From Candidatus Beckwithbacteria bacterium (lineage in GTDB: Bacteria; Patescibacteriota; Microgenomatia; UBA1400; UBA1449), in contig JAAZND010000090.1 of the NCBI GenBank assembly GCA_012798485.1, positions 1 through 5,915 on the forward strand: DNA of 5,915 nt. The letters are read 5' to 3'. The translations under genes and the position numbers were made by a program. The notes beneath the pieces are model-generated. The model was not told the DNA's origin. It saw only the letters and a program-made list of their open reading frames with translations, and ran no database searches. Positions 1-5,754 of the stretch are shown here, in pieces. Within the stretch, counting starts at the first letter, position 1. Every line of letters starts with the position of its first letter.

Positions 1-465
1 CTACAAATTGAAAGAATTCCTACAGATATTCAAGTACCAAATCAAAAACCACTAATAACTCAACCTCTAGATCTTACTATTCTTCTTAATTTTTCAGTTT
101 TAGTAGATCAACCTGAGTTAAATAATACCATCCAAGCACAAATCATCACTCAAGATAAGGATGGCATAATCAGAATTATTAGTATCAATAGCAAAGACAA
201 TTTTTATATTAACCCAGAAAATTACGAGAAGTATTTAGAGCGTTTAGCTCAACTGACTTTAATTCTTAACGATTTGGATTTACAACAAATCAATCCTTTG
301 AAAGATAACTTTACTGAAACATTAATCGAATTTATTAAAACAGGAAAAATCCCTGAAGAATTACAATTTTTAATTACTCTTCCAGAACAACACCCTATTA
401 ATATAGAACAACAAAGGATAAAAGAATTACAAGAAGATGCTTTAAAGCTTGTAAATACAGTTTAG
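1..465 (+). CDS. Hypothetical protein, C-terminal part (5' end outside window)
   Basis: An open frame runs from the first base to a TAG at 463-465 with no in-frame Met codon, so this is the last 154 residues of a gene that starts upstream of the window. I do not recognise the family. The visible part is rich in Gln, Asn, Ile and Leu, has no Cys, no membrane segment and no obvious catalytic motif. It alternates short hydrophobic beta-like stretches (about residues 19-40 and 48-70) with helical segments, including a region around residues 76-92 (YEKYLERLAQLTLIL) and a charged helix at the C-terminus (IEQQRIKELQEDALKL). The middle loosely recalls the soluble C-terminal domain of FtsQ/DivIB-type cell-division proteins, but the usual closing motif of that family is not visible, so I do not assign it. 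The gene ends 32 bases before dtd in the same direction. Confidence applies to it being coding. Confidence 0.75.
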   Translation, partial: LQIERIPTDIQVPNQKPLITQPLDLTILLNFSVLVDQPELNNTIQAQIITQDKDGIIRIISINSKDNFYINPENYEKYLERLAQLTLILNDLDLQQINPLKDNFTETLIEFIKTGKIPEELQFLITLPEQHPINIEQQRIKELQEDALKLVNTV

Positions 466-473
466 TAATTTCC

Positions 474-490
474 TATAATCATATTATAAT
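474..490 (+). promoter_or_regulatory. Candidate -10 elements upstream of dtd
   Basis: Two perfect TATAAT hexamers lie at 474-479 and 485-490 in the 32-base gap between the preceding stop codon and the dtd ATG at 498. Neither has a good -35 box at 16-18 bases; the best for the second is TTAGTA at 462-467. If the second box is used, transcription would start within a base or two of the ATG, giving a leaderless mRNA, which would agree with the absence of a Shine-Dalgarno sequence. In such AT-rich DNA TATAAT also arises by chance, so this is tentative. Confidence 0.35.
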
Positions 491-497
491 AAAAGCT

Positions 498-935
498 ATG
501 AAAACTATTATTCAACGAGTCACTAAAGCGAGTGTGAAAATAGACGGGAAAATTTATAGCCAAATTAATCAGGGTTTATTAATTTTACTTGGGATAACTA
601 ATACCGATACGGAAAAAGAAGTTAACTGGTTGGTGGATAAAATTGCTAATCTTCGAATTTTTTCTGATGAAAATGACAAAATGAACCTTTCTGTTCAAGA
701 TATCAAAGGTGAAATTTTAGTCGTTTCTCAATTTACTCTTTATGCTGATTGTCAAAAAGGCAACCGCCCCAGTTTTATGGGAGCTGCCAGGCCGGAACAA
801 GCTATTCCGCTTTACGAAAAATTTATTATAAGATTAAAACAAATCGGTATTTCGACTAAAACTGGAGAATTTGGGGCAATGATGAAAGTCGAGCTTACTA
901 ATGACGGACCTGTCACTATCGATTTAGAAAAATAA
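498..935 (+). CDS. dtd: D-aminoacyl-tRNA deacylase (Dtd)
   Basis: Cytosolic homodimeric enzyme that hydrolyses D-aminoacyl-tRNA (and glycine mischarged on tRNA-Ala) to free tRNA plus the amino acid, keeping D-amino acids out of protein. The 145-residue product has the normal family length and is complete. It begins MKTIIQRVTKASV, the typical Dtd N-terminus. The two family signatures are both intact: SQFTLYA at residues 77-83, containing the active-site Ser-Gln and Thr, and NDGPVT at 135-140, whose Gly137-Pro138 is the cross-subunit Gly-cisPro pair that excludes L-aminoacyl substrates. GNRPSF at 88-93 is also characteristic. The start ATG is the only reasonable one. Upstream bases (ATAAAAGCT) give no real Shine-Dalgarno site. 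The gene follows an unrecognised gene by 32 bases and is followed by a 142-base gap with palindromes, so it may be a single transcription unit or the end of one. Family identification is secure; enzymatic activity is inferred from conservation. Confidence 0.97.
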   Translation: MKTIIQRVTKASVKIDGKIYSQINQGLLILLGITNTDTEKEVNWLVDKIANLRIFSDENDKMNLSVQDIKGEILVVSQFTLYADCQKGNRPSFMGAARPEQAIPLYEKFIIRLKQIGISTKTGEFGAMMKVELTNDGPVTIDLEK

Positions 936-946
936 AATTATATGTC

Positions 947-981
947 ATTCCGTACAGAAACAAAGTATTCTGATACGGAAT
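947..981. repeat. REP-like palindrome (hairpin) between dtd and the HD gene
   Basis: ATTCCGTA (947-954) followed by CAGAA (955-959) pairs with TTCTG (968-972) and TACGGAAT (974-981). This gives a 13-bp stem with one bulged A (973) and an 8-base loop (960-967). It starts directly after TGTC, so the whole reads TGTCATTCCG...CGGAAT, resembling the dispersed TGTCATTCC...GGAAT palindromes seen in several bacterial genomes (family resemblance from memory). No T-run follows on the + strand (the next bases are CTATAAAAAAA), and only a poor one follows on the - strand, so it is not a standard intrinsic terminator, although it may protect the dtd 3' end. Confidence 0.6.
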
Positions 982-1003
982 CTATAAAAAAATAAATCTT
1001 ATT

Positions 1004-1009
1004 TATAAT
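1004..1009 (+). promoter_or_regulatory. Candidate -10 box for the HD-domain gene
   Basis: A perfect TATAAT lies between the hairpin at 947-981 and the palindrome at 1014-1070. The base 17 upstream opens a poor -35 match (TCTATA, 981-986, three of six). A start here would put transcription at about 1016, so the mRNA leader would consist almost entirely of the heptad palindrome and end at the TTG start at 1078. Tentative because of the A+T richness. Confidence 0.3.
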
Positions 1010-1013
1010 TAAT

Positions 1014-1070
1014 ATTAAGTACTAAGTTAAAAGTAGATTTAAACTAAATACTTGATACTTACTACTTAAT
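1014..1070. repeat. Imperfect palindrome built from 7-base units
   Basis: Positions 1014-1035 pair with 1049-1070 at 18 of 22 positions, as blocks of 8, 5 and 5 bp separated by one and three mismatches, leaving a 13-base loop. The arms are also tandem heptads. The right arm holds four contiguous units with consensus NNTACTT at 1047-1053, 1054-1060, 1061-1067 and 1068-1074. The left arm holds three units of form AAGTNNN at 1017-1023, 1024-1030 and 1031-1037. Hence the element is at once a tandem repeat and an inverted repeat. It ends four to eight bases before the TTG start of the next gene. Its role is unknown: it could be a copy of a dispersed intergenic repeat, a protein-binding array or a leader hairpin. 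Confidence 0.7.
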
Positions 1071-1077
1071 ACTTATC

Positions 1078-2226
1078 TTGCAATACCTTGATCCACTTTA
1101 TGGTCAACTGGAAATAGATGAAAGAGAATGGCAGCTTTTTCAAACCCAAGCTCTCACTCGAATTCGTGATATTTCTCTCTCTGCAGTTCCTCCAGTGGCT
1201 ACTGCTTCTGGCATGGTTGGTTCTCGTTTTGAACACTCAGTGGGTGTAGCCTATCTTGCCAAAATTCTAACTATGCAAAACGATTTTAAACATCTAGCCG
1301 CTGACTTATATTTAGCTTCCCTCTTTCATGATATTGGCAGTCCTCCTTTTTCTCATATTACTGAGAAATTTATGGAAGAGATTACAGGAGAAAGCCATGA
1401 AGTTTTTGCTTCCCAAATGCTTTATGCCGAAGATAGCCAAAAAGCTATCAAAAATTATGGAGGTAATCTTGATCATATTTACAAATTAATTATTGGTGAA
1501 ACAAAACCTTGGTCAGATCTTATTAATGGTTCTATTGATCTTGATAATATTGATAATTCTTTGCGTTGGGGCTTAGCCACCGGTATTTTTAATCATAAAT
1601 TTTATGAACCAGAAGATATAATTCAAGCTTACGTATGGGCAAATAATCAGCTTTCGCTGAAACTTAATTTTTATCCTCACATTCAAAAATGGGAACTTTG
1701 TCGCAGACTAATATATGATGTAGTTTATTCTAATCTTAATCTCATTCCCGAAAGTATGCTTTTTAGAGCCCTACAATTTGCTTATGAGGATAATGAGCTC
1801 AAAAAAGATTTTTTCAGCTTTACCGATTCTCAAGCTTTATATTTTTTAGAATATAAAGCTAACCAACTGACAAGAAAACTTATGAAAGATATGCGCTTTT
1901 GGCATCTTTATTTACCGGCAGGTAAAATTATTAAGGCTGATACAATTAGTGAAACTGTCAAAACTTTCTGCACAGTATGGCAGGAAAGACAAAAAATTGC
2001 TGATATTATCGCTCATAGTTTGGGAGTTAAAAAAGAGGAAGTGACTGTTTATGCTGGCAAAGATCGAGGTTTTAAAAAAATTCATTTACCTTTTATCGGC
2101 GACGGAGAAATTGTTGAGCATCAACCTTTACAGAAATTGTTCTGGAGAATCAAAGTTTTTCTGCATCCCAAACACAAAGATAAAGTTCCTGCAGTTCAAG
2201 AGTTGTTAGAAAGTATAGTTGGATAA
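1078..2226 (+). CDS. HD-domain phosphohydrolase (COG1078-like, dGTPase-related)
   Basis: Predicted cytosolic metal-dependent phosphohydrolase of the HD superfamily, in the branch related to dNTP triphosphohydrolases; the true substrate cannot be read from sequence. The 382-residue product opens with YLDPLYGQLEID, matching the DPxxG opening of this branch, then TQALTRIRDISL (residues 23-34, equivalent to the usual FQRLRRI). The metal-binding motif is complete: His53 in RFEHSVGV, His84-Asp85 in LFHDIGSPPFSH (with His93), and Asp154 in IDLDNIDNSLR. The C-terminal 200 residues are helical, with a basic tail. TTG at 1078 is chosen because the conserved N-terminus begins there: an in-frame TAA lies at 1045-1047, no ATG or GTG lies between them, and the first internal ATG (codon 46) would cut away the conserved beginning. 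No Shine-Dalgarno sequence is seen. The stop is 3 bases before the Nudix frame, suggesting one operon. Confidence 0.9.
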   Translation: MQYLDPLYGQLEIDEREWQLFQTQALTRIRDISLSAVPPVATASGMVGSRFEHSVGVAYLAKILTMQNDFKHLAADLYLASLFHDIGSPPFSHITEKFMEEITGESHEVFASQMLYAEDSQKAIKNYGGNLDHIYKLIIGETKPWSDLINGSIDLDNIDNSLRWGLATGIFNHKFYEPEDIIQAYVWANNQLSLKLNFYPHIQKWELCRRLIYDVVYSNLNLIPESMLFRALQFAYEDNELKKDFFSFTDSQALYFLEYKANQLTRKLMKDMRFWHLYLPAGKIIKADTISETVKTFCTVWQERQKIADIIAHSLGVKKEEVTVYAGKDRGFKKIHLPFIGDGEIVEHQPLQKLFWRIKVFLHPKHKDKVPAVQELLESIVG

Positions 2227-2229
2227 TTT

Positions 2230-2652
2230 ATGCATAAAACCAGTAAATCAGTTGGTATTTTAATCATTCAAGATAATCAAGTTTTACTTGTCAGGCATGG
2301 CAAAAAAGCCACTCATTAAACTGGAGTTTATGGTCTTCCTGCTGGCAGACCAAAGGAAAATGAAGAATTAATTGATACCGCTGTTAGAGAACTTTTTGAA
2401 GAAACAGGACTAAAAACCACCAAAGCAGATTTAATACTTATTCCTGAAATTTATATCGCTGATATCGAGAGAAAAGACGGCATCACTACTTTTTATCATC
2501 AAAATTATTACTGCAAAAATTTTACCGGAGAGCTAAAAGCAGATTTTGAAACTATCCCGGAGTTCATCAATATTTTAGATTTAAAACAATATAATTTACT
2601 TCCTAATATTGAAAAAATGGTTGATGATTGCCAAAAATATTTGGCAAAATAA
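2230..2652 (+). pseudogene. Nudix hydrolase, interrupted by an in-frame TAA at codon 30
   Basis: Reading from ATG 2230 to TAA 2650-2652 gives a 140-codon Nudix hydrolase broken only by TAA at 2317-2319. Nudix enzymes split nucleoside diphosphates linked to a further group, often oxidised or otherwise unwanted nucleotides. The N-terminal strand is SVGILIIQDNQVLLVRHGKK (residues 7-26). After the stop come TGVYGLPAGR (31-40) and a perfect Nudix box, GX5EX7REUXEEXGU, at 39-61, with metal-binding residues in RELFEETG (53-60). About 110 codons after the stop remain open with family-like composition, so the break is recent or an error. The surroundings (CAT TAA ACT GGA, against an expected His-Leu/other-Thr-Gly) would be repaired by one base, for example TAA to TTA. 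No in-frame ATG after the stop could restart translation before codon 129, beyond the Nudix box. It lies 3 bases after the HD gene and 8 before the YjjX start. Confidence 0.88.
2628..2647. other. Perfect 8-bp hairpin at the Nudix/yjjX junction
   Basis: TTGCCAAA (2628-2635) and TTTGGCAA (2640-2647) form an 8-bp stem around the 4-base loop AATA. It sits in the last codons of the Nudix frame, 13 bases before the YjjX ATG at 2661. There is no clear T-run after it, so it is not a terminator; it might influence mRNA processing or translation of the next gene, or be chance. Confidence 0.4.
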
Positions 2653-2660
2653 ATTTTAAA

Positions 2661-3182
2661 ATGCTCATTGTTATTGGCTCCACTAATCCCGTCAAAATTA
2701 ATGCTGCAACACTGGCTCTAAGTAAAATCTATCCTGATGCCGAATTTAAAGGAATTGAAGTCCCATCTTTGGTTTCTAATCAACCTAAATCAGAGGAAGA
2801 AACCAGAACTGGAGCTTACAACCGTGCCCAAGTTGTGATGGAAAAACTGCAGCCTGACTTTGCCCTTGGACTTGAGGGTGGCGTCATGGAAACCGAAGTG
2901 GGAATGATGACTACTGCCTGGTGTTGTATTATCGATAAAAATGGAACAGTCAGTTTTGGCGGAGGTATGAATTTCCACCTTCCCCAAATGGTTACCCAAA
3001 AAATTCGTCAAGGATATGAATTGGGTCAAATTATGGACGAAATTTTACATGAAAAAAATTGGAAAACCAAAGGCGGAGCGATTGAAATTTTTACCAATGG
3101 TATTTTAACTCGAACCAAAGCTTATCAAAGATTAGTTGAACTAGCTATGACTAAATTTGTTGCTTCTAAATATTATAATTGA
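2661..3182 (+). CDS. yjjX: Inosine/xanthosine triphosphatase, YjjX (NTPase, DUF84) family
   Basis: Predicted cytosolic enzyme that dephosphorylates non-canonical purine nucleotides such as ITP and XTP, keeping deaminated bases out of RNA and DNA. The 173-residue product matches the family length (E. coli about 170). Motifs in order: GSTNPVKINA at residues 6-15 (substrate/phosphate region); NQPKSEEETRTGAYNRA at 40-56; ALGLEGGV at 68-75, with the acidic residue expected at the metal site; LPQMVTQKIRQGYELGQIMDE at 107-127; and GGAIEIFTNGILTR at 138-151. In the last motif Glu142 stands where the family often has Gly (GAIGIFTNG). I chose ATG 2661 over the longer TTG at 2628 because homologues start at this methionine (MLIVIGSTNP) and the longer form would add 11 unrelated residues overlapping the Nudix frame. 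No Shine-Dalgarno sequence. The TGA stop (3180-3182) overlaps a candidate -35 box for lon. Confidence 0.92.
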   Translation: MLIVIGSTNPVKINAATLALSKIYPDAEFKGIEVPSLVSNQPKSEEETRTGAYNRAQVVMEKLQPDFALGLEGGVMETEVGMMTTAWCCIIDKNGTVSFGGGMNFHLPQMVTQKIRQGYELGQIMDEILHEKNWKTKGGAIEIFTNGILTRTKAYQRLVELAMTKFVASKYYN

Positions 3183-3207
3183 CTTTTAGCAAATTATTTG
3201 GTAGACT
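3179..3207 (+). promoter_or_regulatory. Candidate lon promoter
   Basis: TTGACT (3179-3184, five of six to the -35 consensus) and TAGACT (3202-3207, four of six to the -10) are separated by exactly 17 bases. The -35 box overlaps the TGA stop of the yjjX gene. Transcription from here would begin near 3214, giving a leader of about 86 bases before the lon ATG at 3300. The CIRCE-like repeat at 3186-3212 covers the spacer and the -10. A second, weaker -10-like box is TAGAAT at 3261-3266, without a convincing -35. Confidence 0.45.
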
Positions 3208-3212
3208 GCTAA
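3186..3212. promoter_or_regulatory. CIRCE-like inverted repeat (possible HrcA operator) upstream of lon
   Basis: TTAGCAAAT (3186-3194), nine bases, then GACTGCTAA (3204-3212). The classical CIRCE operator is TTAGCACTC-N9-GAGTGCTAA. The right half matches 8 of 9, the left half 6 of 9, and the spacing is exact; the outer TTAGCA/TGCTAA arms are perfect and extend one more base pair (3185 with 3213). It lies 88 bases before lon and overlaps the candidate promoter. CIRCE is bound by the heat-shock repressor HrcA, and lon is a CIRCE target in some bacteria, such as mycoplasmas. The degenerate inner left arm leaves this as a candidate. Confidence 0.45.
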
Positions 3213-3299
3213 ATACATAATTTCAAATAAATCAATCTGGAAATTTTTAGTTTTTTCCTATAGAATATTTAAGTTTAAAACTAATAAACATAAAATATT

Positions 3300-5690
3300 A
3301 TGGAAAATCAAGATAAACCTAAATCAACAACATCAGAAAAACTTAAACCTAAAAACATTGTTTTACCATTAGTTCCTTTAAGGGATGTAGTTATTTTTCC
3401 TTATTTGGAAATTGTCTTGTCTTTTGGTAGATCTCAATCAATTAAGGCAGTTGAACAAGCAAGCAAAACTGATAATTTAATTTGTTTAGTTGCTCAAAAA
3501 GATGGTCAAATATTAAATCCAAAAGAACAGGATCTCTACACCATTGGAACTATTTGTAAAATTGAGAGAATTCTCAAAACCAATAACGAGATTAATGCTC
3601 TAGTTAAAGGCATCCAAAGAGTCAAAATACTTAAAGCTAATCTTGGTGGCGATTTTGCCTTGGCTCAAGTTTTACCTCTACCAGATATCAAACTCCCATT
3701 AAGAAATGAAGAGGTTTTAATCAAACATATTTCTAATAATTTGAAAAAGTTGGTTAATATGGGTAAAACTATTGATTTTTTAGTTTTTATGAAATTAATG
3801 TCTGGAGTCAAAACTGACGAATTTACAGATCAAATCGCTTCCATTTTGGATATCCCTACCCAAGAAAAACAAAAACTACTTGAAGAAATTGATATCAATA
3901 AAAGATTGATCAAAGTAGATGATCTCTTACTCAAAGAAATTAAAATTTCAGAAATTGAATATAATATTGAAAGCAAAACTCAAAAGAAATTTGATAAATC
4001 AATGAAAGAAGCAATTCTAAGAGAAAGAATGAAAACTATTCAAAAAGAATTGGGTGAATCCGAAACAGAAGATGCTGATCCAGAAGTTGGTGAGCTAAGA
4101 AAAAAAATTGCCAAAGCTAAAATGCCTAAAGAGGTTAGAGAAAAAGCAGACAAGGAATTAAATCGACTAGCCAAAATGCATTCTTATAACCCTGAATCAG
4201 GTTATATTAGAGCTTATCTTGAAACTTTGGTAGAACTGCCATGGGGAATTATCAGTAAAAACGATGTCACTCATGATAAAGCAGAAAAAGTTTTAAACGA
4301 CGATCATTATGCTTTGGAAGAAGTCAAAGATAGAATTATGGAGTATCTTTCTGTTATGGCTTTAAAGAAAAAGCAGATTGAAAAAATGCCTAAAGAAAGA
4401 CAAAATCAGAAAAATACTACCATTCTTTGTTTTGTTGGACCTCCAGGTGTTGGGAAAACTTCTATTGCTCGTTCCATTGCCAAAGCTTTGGGTAGAAAAT
4501 TTACCAAAGTTTCTATTGGTGGCATTCGCGATGAAGCCGAAATCAGAGGTCATCGACGTACTTATGTTGGTGCTATGCCAGGCAGAATTATTCAAGGAAT
4601 TAAAGATGTTGGTACTGTCAATCCTGTTTTTGTTTTGGACGAAATTGATAAAATCGGCAGTGATTTTCGTGGCGATCCATCTTCAGCTTTACTAGAGGCC
4701 TTGGACCCAGAACAGAATTTTGCTTTTTCTGATCACTATATCGAAGTCCCTTTTGATTTATCTAAGGTTCTTTTTATCACCACCGCAAATACTTTAGACA
4801 CAATTCCACCAGCTTTAAGAGATCGCTTAGAAGTTATTAGATTTTCTGGCTATACCGAAGATGAAAAATTCCAAATTGCCAAAAAATATCTTTATGAAAA
4901 AACACTTTATGGCAATGGACTACTCAAAAATCAAGTTAAAATCAGCGATAAAACCCTTAAAGATATTATTACTTGTTATACCAAAGAAGCTGGAGTTAGA
5001 AATTTGGAAAGAGAGCTGAATAAAATTATGCGCAAAATTGCCCGTGATATTTATGCAAATAAAAAGCAGAAAGAAAATGTTAATGAAAAAAATTTACACG
5101 AATATCTCGGTCCAATTAAATTTAAACCGCTACTTGCTGAAAAAAAAGACGAAAGCGGGATGTCTACCGGACTTTATTGGTCTTCTGTCGGCGGAGGGAT
5201 TTTATTCATTGAGGTCGCTCTTATGCCAGGCAAAGGTAGAATTATGATTACTGGTCAACTAGGAGATGTGATGAAGGAAAGCTGTCAGGCTGCCTTAAGC
5301 TTTATCAGAAGCCATTATAAAGAGTTAAATATTGATAAAGATTTTGCTTACAAACATGACTTCCATATTCATGTTCCTGAGGGTGCCATGCCAAAAGATG
5401 GTCCTTCTGCTGGAACTGCTATTGCTACATCTTTATATTCTGCCATCTCTGGCAAAAAAGTGAAAAAAGATTTAGCTATGACCGGAGAAATCACTCTGCG
5501 AGGCAGAGTATTGGAAATCGGCGGCCTTAAAGAAAAACTTATTGCCGCTCATGCTGCTGGGATTAAAACTGTAATTATTCCAAAAGATAATGAAAAGGAT
5601 TTAGAAAAAATCCCAGAAAAAGTAAAAAAAGAACTTGATATTCATTTTGCTCAACAAATTGAAGATGTCTTCAAAATTGCTTTTAAATAA
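3300..5690 (+). CDS. lon: ATP-dependent protease La (LonA)
   Basis: Cytosolic, homohexameric AAA+ serine protease that unfolds and degrades damaged proteins and selected regulators. The 796-residue product is full length (E. coli Lon 784). Domains in order: LON substrate-binding N-domain, about 20-215 (begins VLPLVPLRDVVIFP); a charged coiled-coil linker, about 225-295; AAA+ module, about 320-600; protease domain, about 605-796. Walker A is GPPGVGKT at 380-387, Walker B VFVLDEID at 443-450, sensor 1 Asn497 in TTAN, the arginine finger probably Arg509 in LRDRLE, and sensor 2 Arg567 in GVRNLER. The catalytic dyad is Ser703 in PKDGPSAG (698-705) and Lys746 in GGLKEKLIAAHAAG, the same 43-residue separation as Ser679/Lys722 of E. 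coli. There is no signal peptide or membrane segment, so it is LonA, not the membrane LonB type. The ATG at 3300 has no Shine-Dalgarno sequence. A 117-base gap with a CIRCE-like repeat precedes it; a strong terminator follows. All active-site motifs are intact. Confidence 0.98.
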   Translation: MENQDKPKSTTSEKLKPKNIVLPLVPLRDVVIFPYLEIVLSFGRSQSIKAVEQASKTDNLICLVAQKDGQILNPKEQDLYTIGTICKIERILKTNNEINALVKGIQRVKILKANLGGDFALAQVLPLPDIKLPLRNEEVLIKHISNNLKKLVNMGKTIDFLVFMKLMSGVKTDEFTDQIASILDIPTQEKQKLLEEIDINKRLIKVDDLLLKEIKISEIEYNIESKTQKKFDKSMKEAILRERMKTIQKELGESETEDADPEVGELRKKIAKAKMPKEVREKADKELNRLAKMHSYNPESGYIRAYLETLVELPWGIISKNDVTHDKAEKVLNDDHYALEEVKDRIMEYLSVMALKKKQIEKMPKERQNQKNTTILCFVGPPGVGKTSIARSIAKALGRKFTKVSIGGIRDEAEIRGHRRTYVGAMPGRIIQGIKDVGTVNPVFVLDEIDKIGSDFRGDPSSALLEALDPEQNFAFSDHYIEVPFDLSKVLFITTANTLDTIPPALRDRLEVIRFSGYTEDEKFQIAKKYLYEKTLYGNGLLKNQVKISDKTLKDIITCYTKEAGVRNLERELNKIMRKIARDIYANKKQKENVNEKNLHEYLGPIKFKPLLAEKKDESGMSTGLYWSSVGGGILFIEVALMPGKGRIMITGQLGDVMKESCQAALSFIRSHYKELNIDKDFAYKHDFHIHVPEGAMPKDGPSAGTAIATSLYSAISGKKVKKDLAMTGEITLRGRVLEIGGLKEKLIAAHAAGIKTVIIPKDNEKDLEKIPEKVKKELDIHFAQQIEDVFKIAFK

Positions 5691-5708
5691 AAATGAAATT
5701 TTAGAACC

Positions 5709-5738
5709 AAAAAAGCTCGCTTTAATGCGAGCTTTTTT
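5709..5738. terminator. Two-way intrinsic terminator between lon and the convergent gene
   Basis: Six A bases plus GCTCGC (5709-5720) pair with GCGAGC plus six T bases (5727-5738), around the loop TTTAAT (5721-5726). The 6-bp GC-rich core with a T-run on each strand makes it a rho-independent terminator in both directions, 18 bases after the lon stop and 17 beyond the stop of the convergent - strand gene. Confidence 0.93.
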
Positions 5739-5754
5739 ATTAGTAAAAGAAGTT

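Noticed and set aside
947..990. Rho-independent terminator for dtd
   Set aside because: The hairpin is good, but it is followed by A bases rather than a T-run, so I list it as a repeat.
1017..1074. CRISPR array
   Set aside because: The repeat units are 7 bases with no spacers, and no cas-like gene is present.
2317..2319. Reassignment of TAA to an amino acid
   Set aside because: TAA ends dtd, the HD gene and lon exactly at their family-typical lengths, so a general code change is not supported.
2628..2660. Longer start (TTG at 2628) for the YjjX gene
   Set aside because: It would add 11 residues without family counterpart and overlap the Nudix frame; the conserved protein begins at ATG 2661.
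2790..3029. Open frame on the - strand inside yjjX
   Set aside because: It lies opposite a well-conserved gene, has low-complexity Ser/His-rich content and no recognisable motif or start context.
3264..3299. AATATTT/AAATATT inverted repeat in the lon leader
   Set aside because: Seven A/T-only pairs in AT-rich DNA with a long loop; easily due to chance and too weak to be structural evidence.
4362..4695. Open frames on both strands within the AAA+ region of lon
   Set aside because: Out-of-frame shadows of the lon coding sequence with no family resemblance.
5038..5247. Alternative + frame within the lon protease region
   Set aside because: Overlaps intact, conserved lon codons in another frame; composition is not protein-like.
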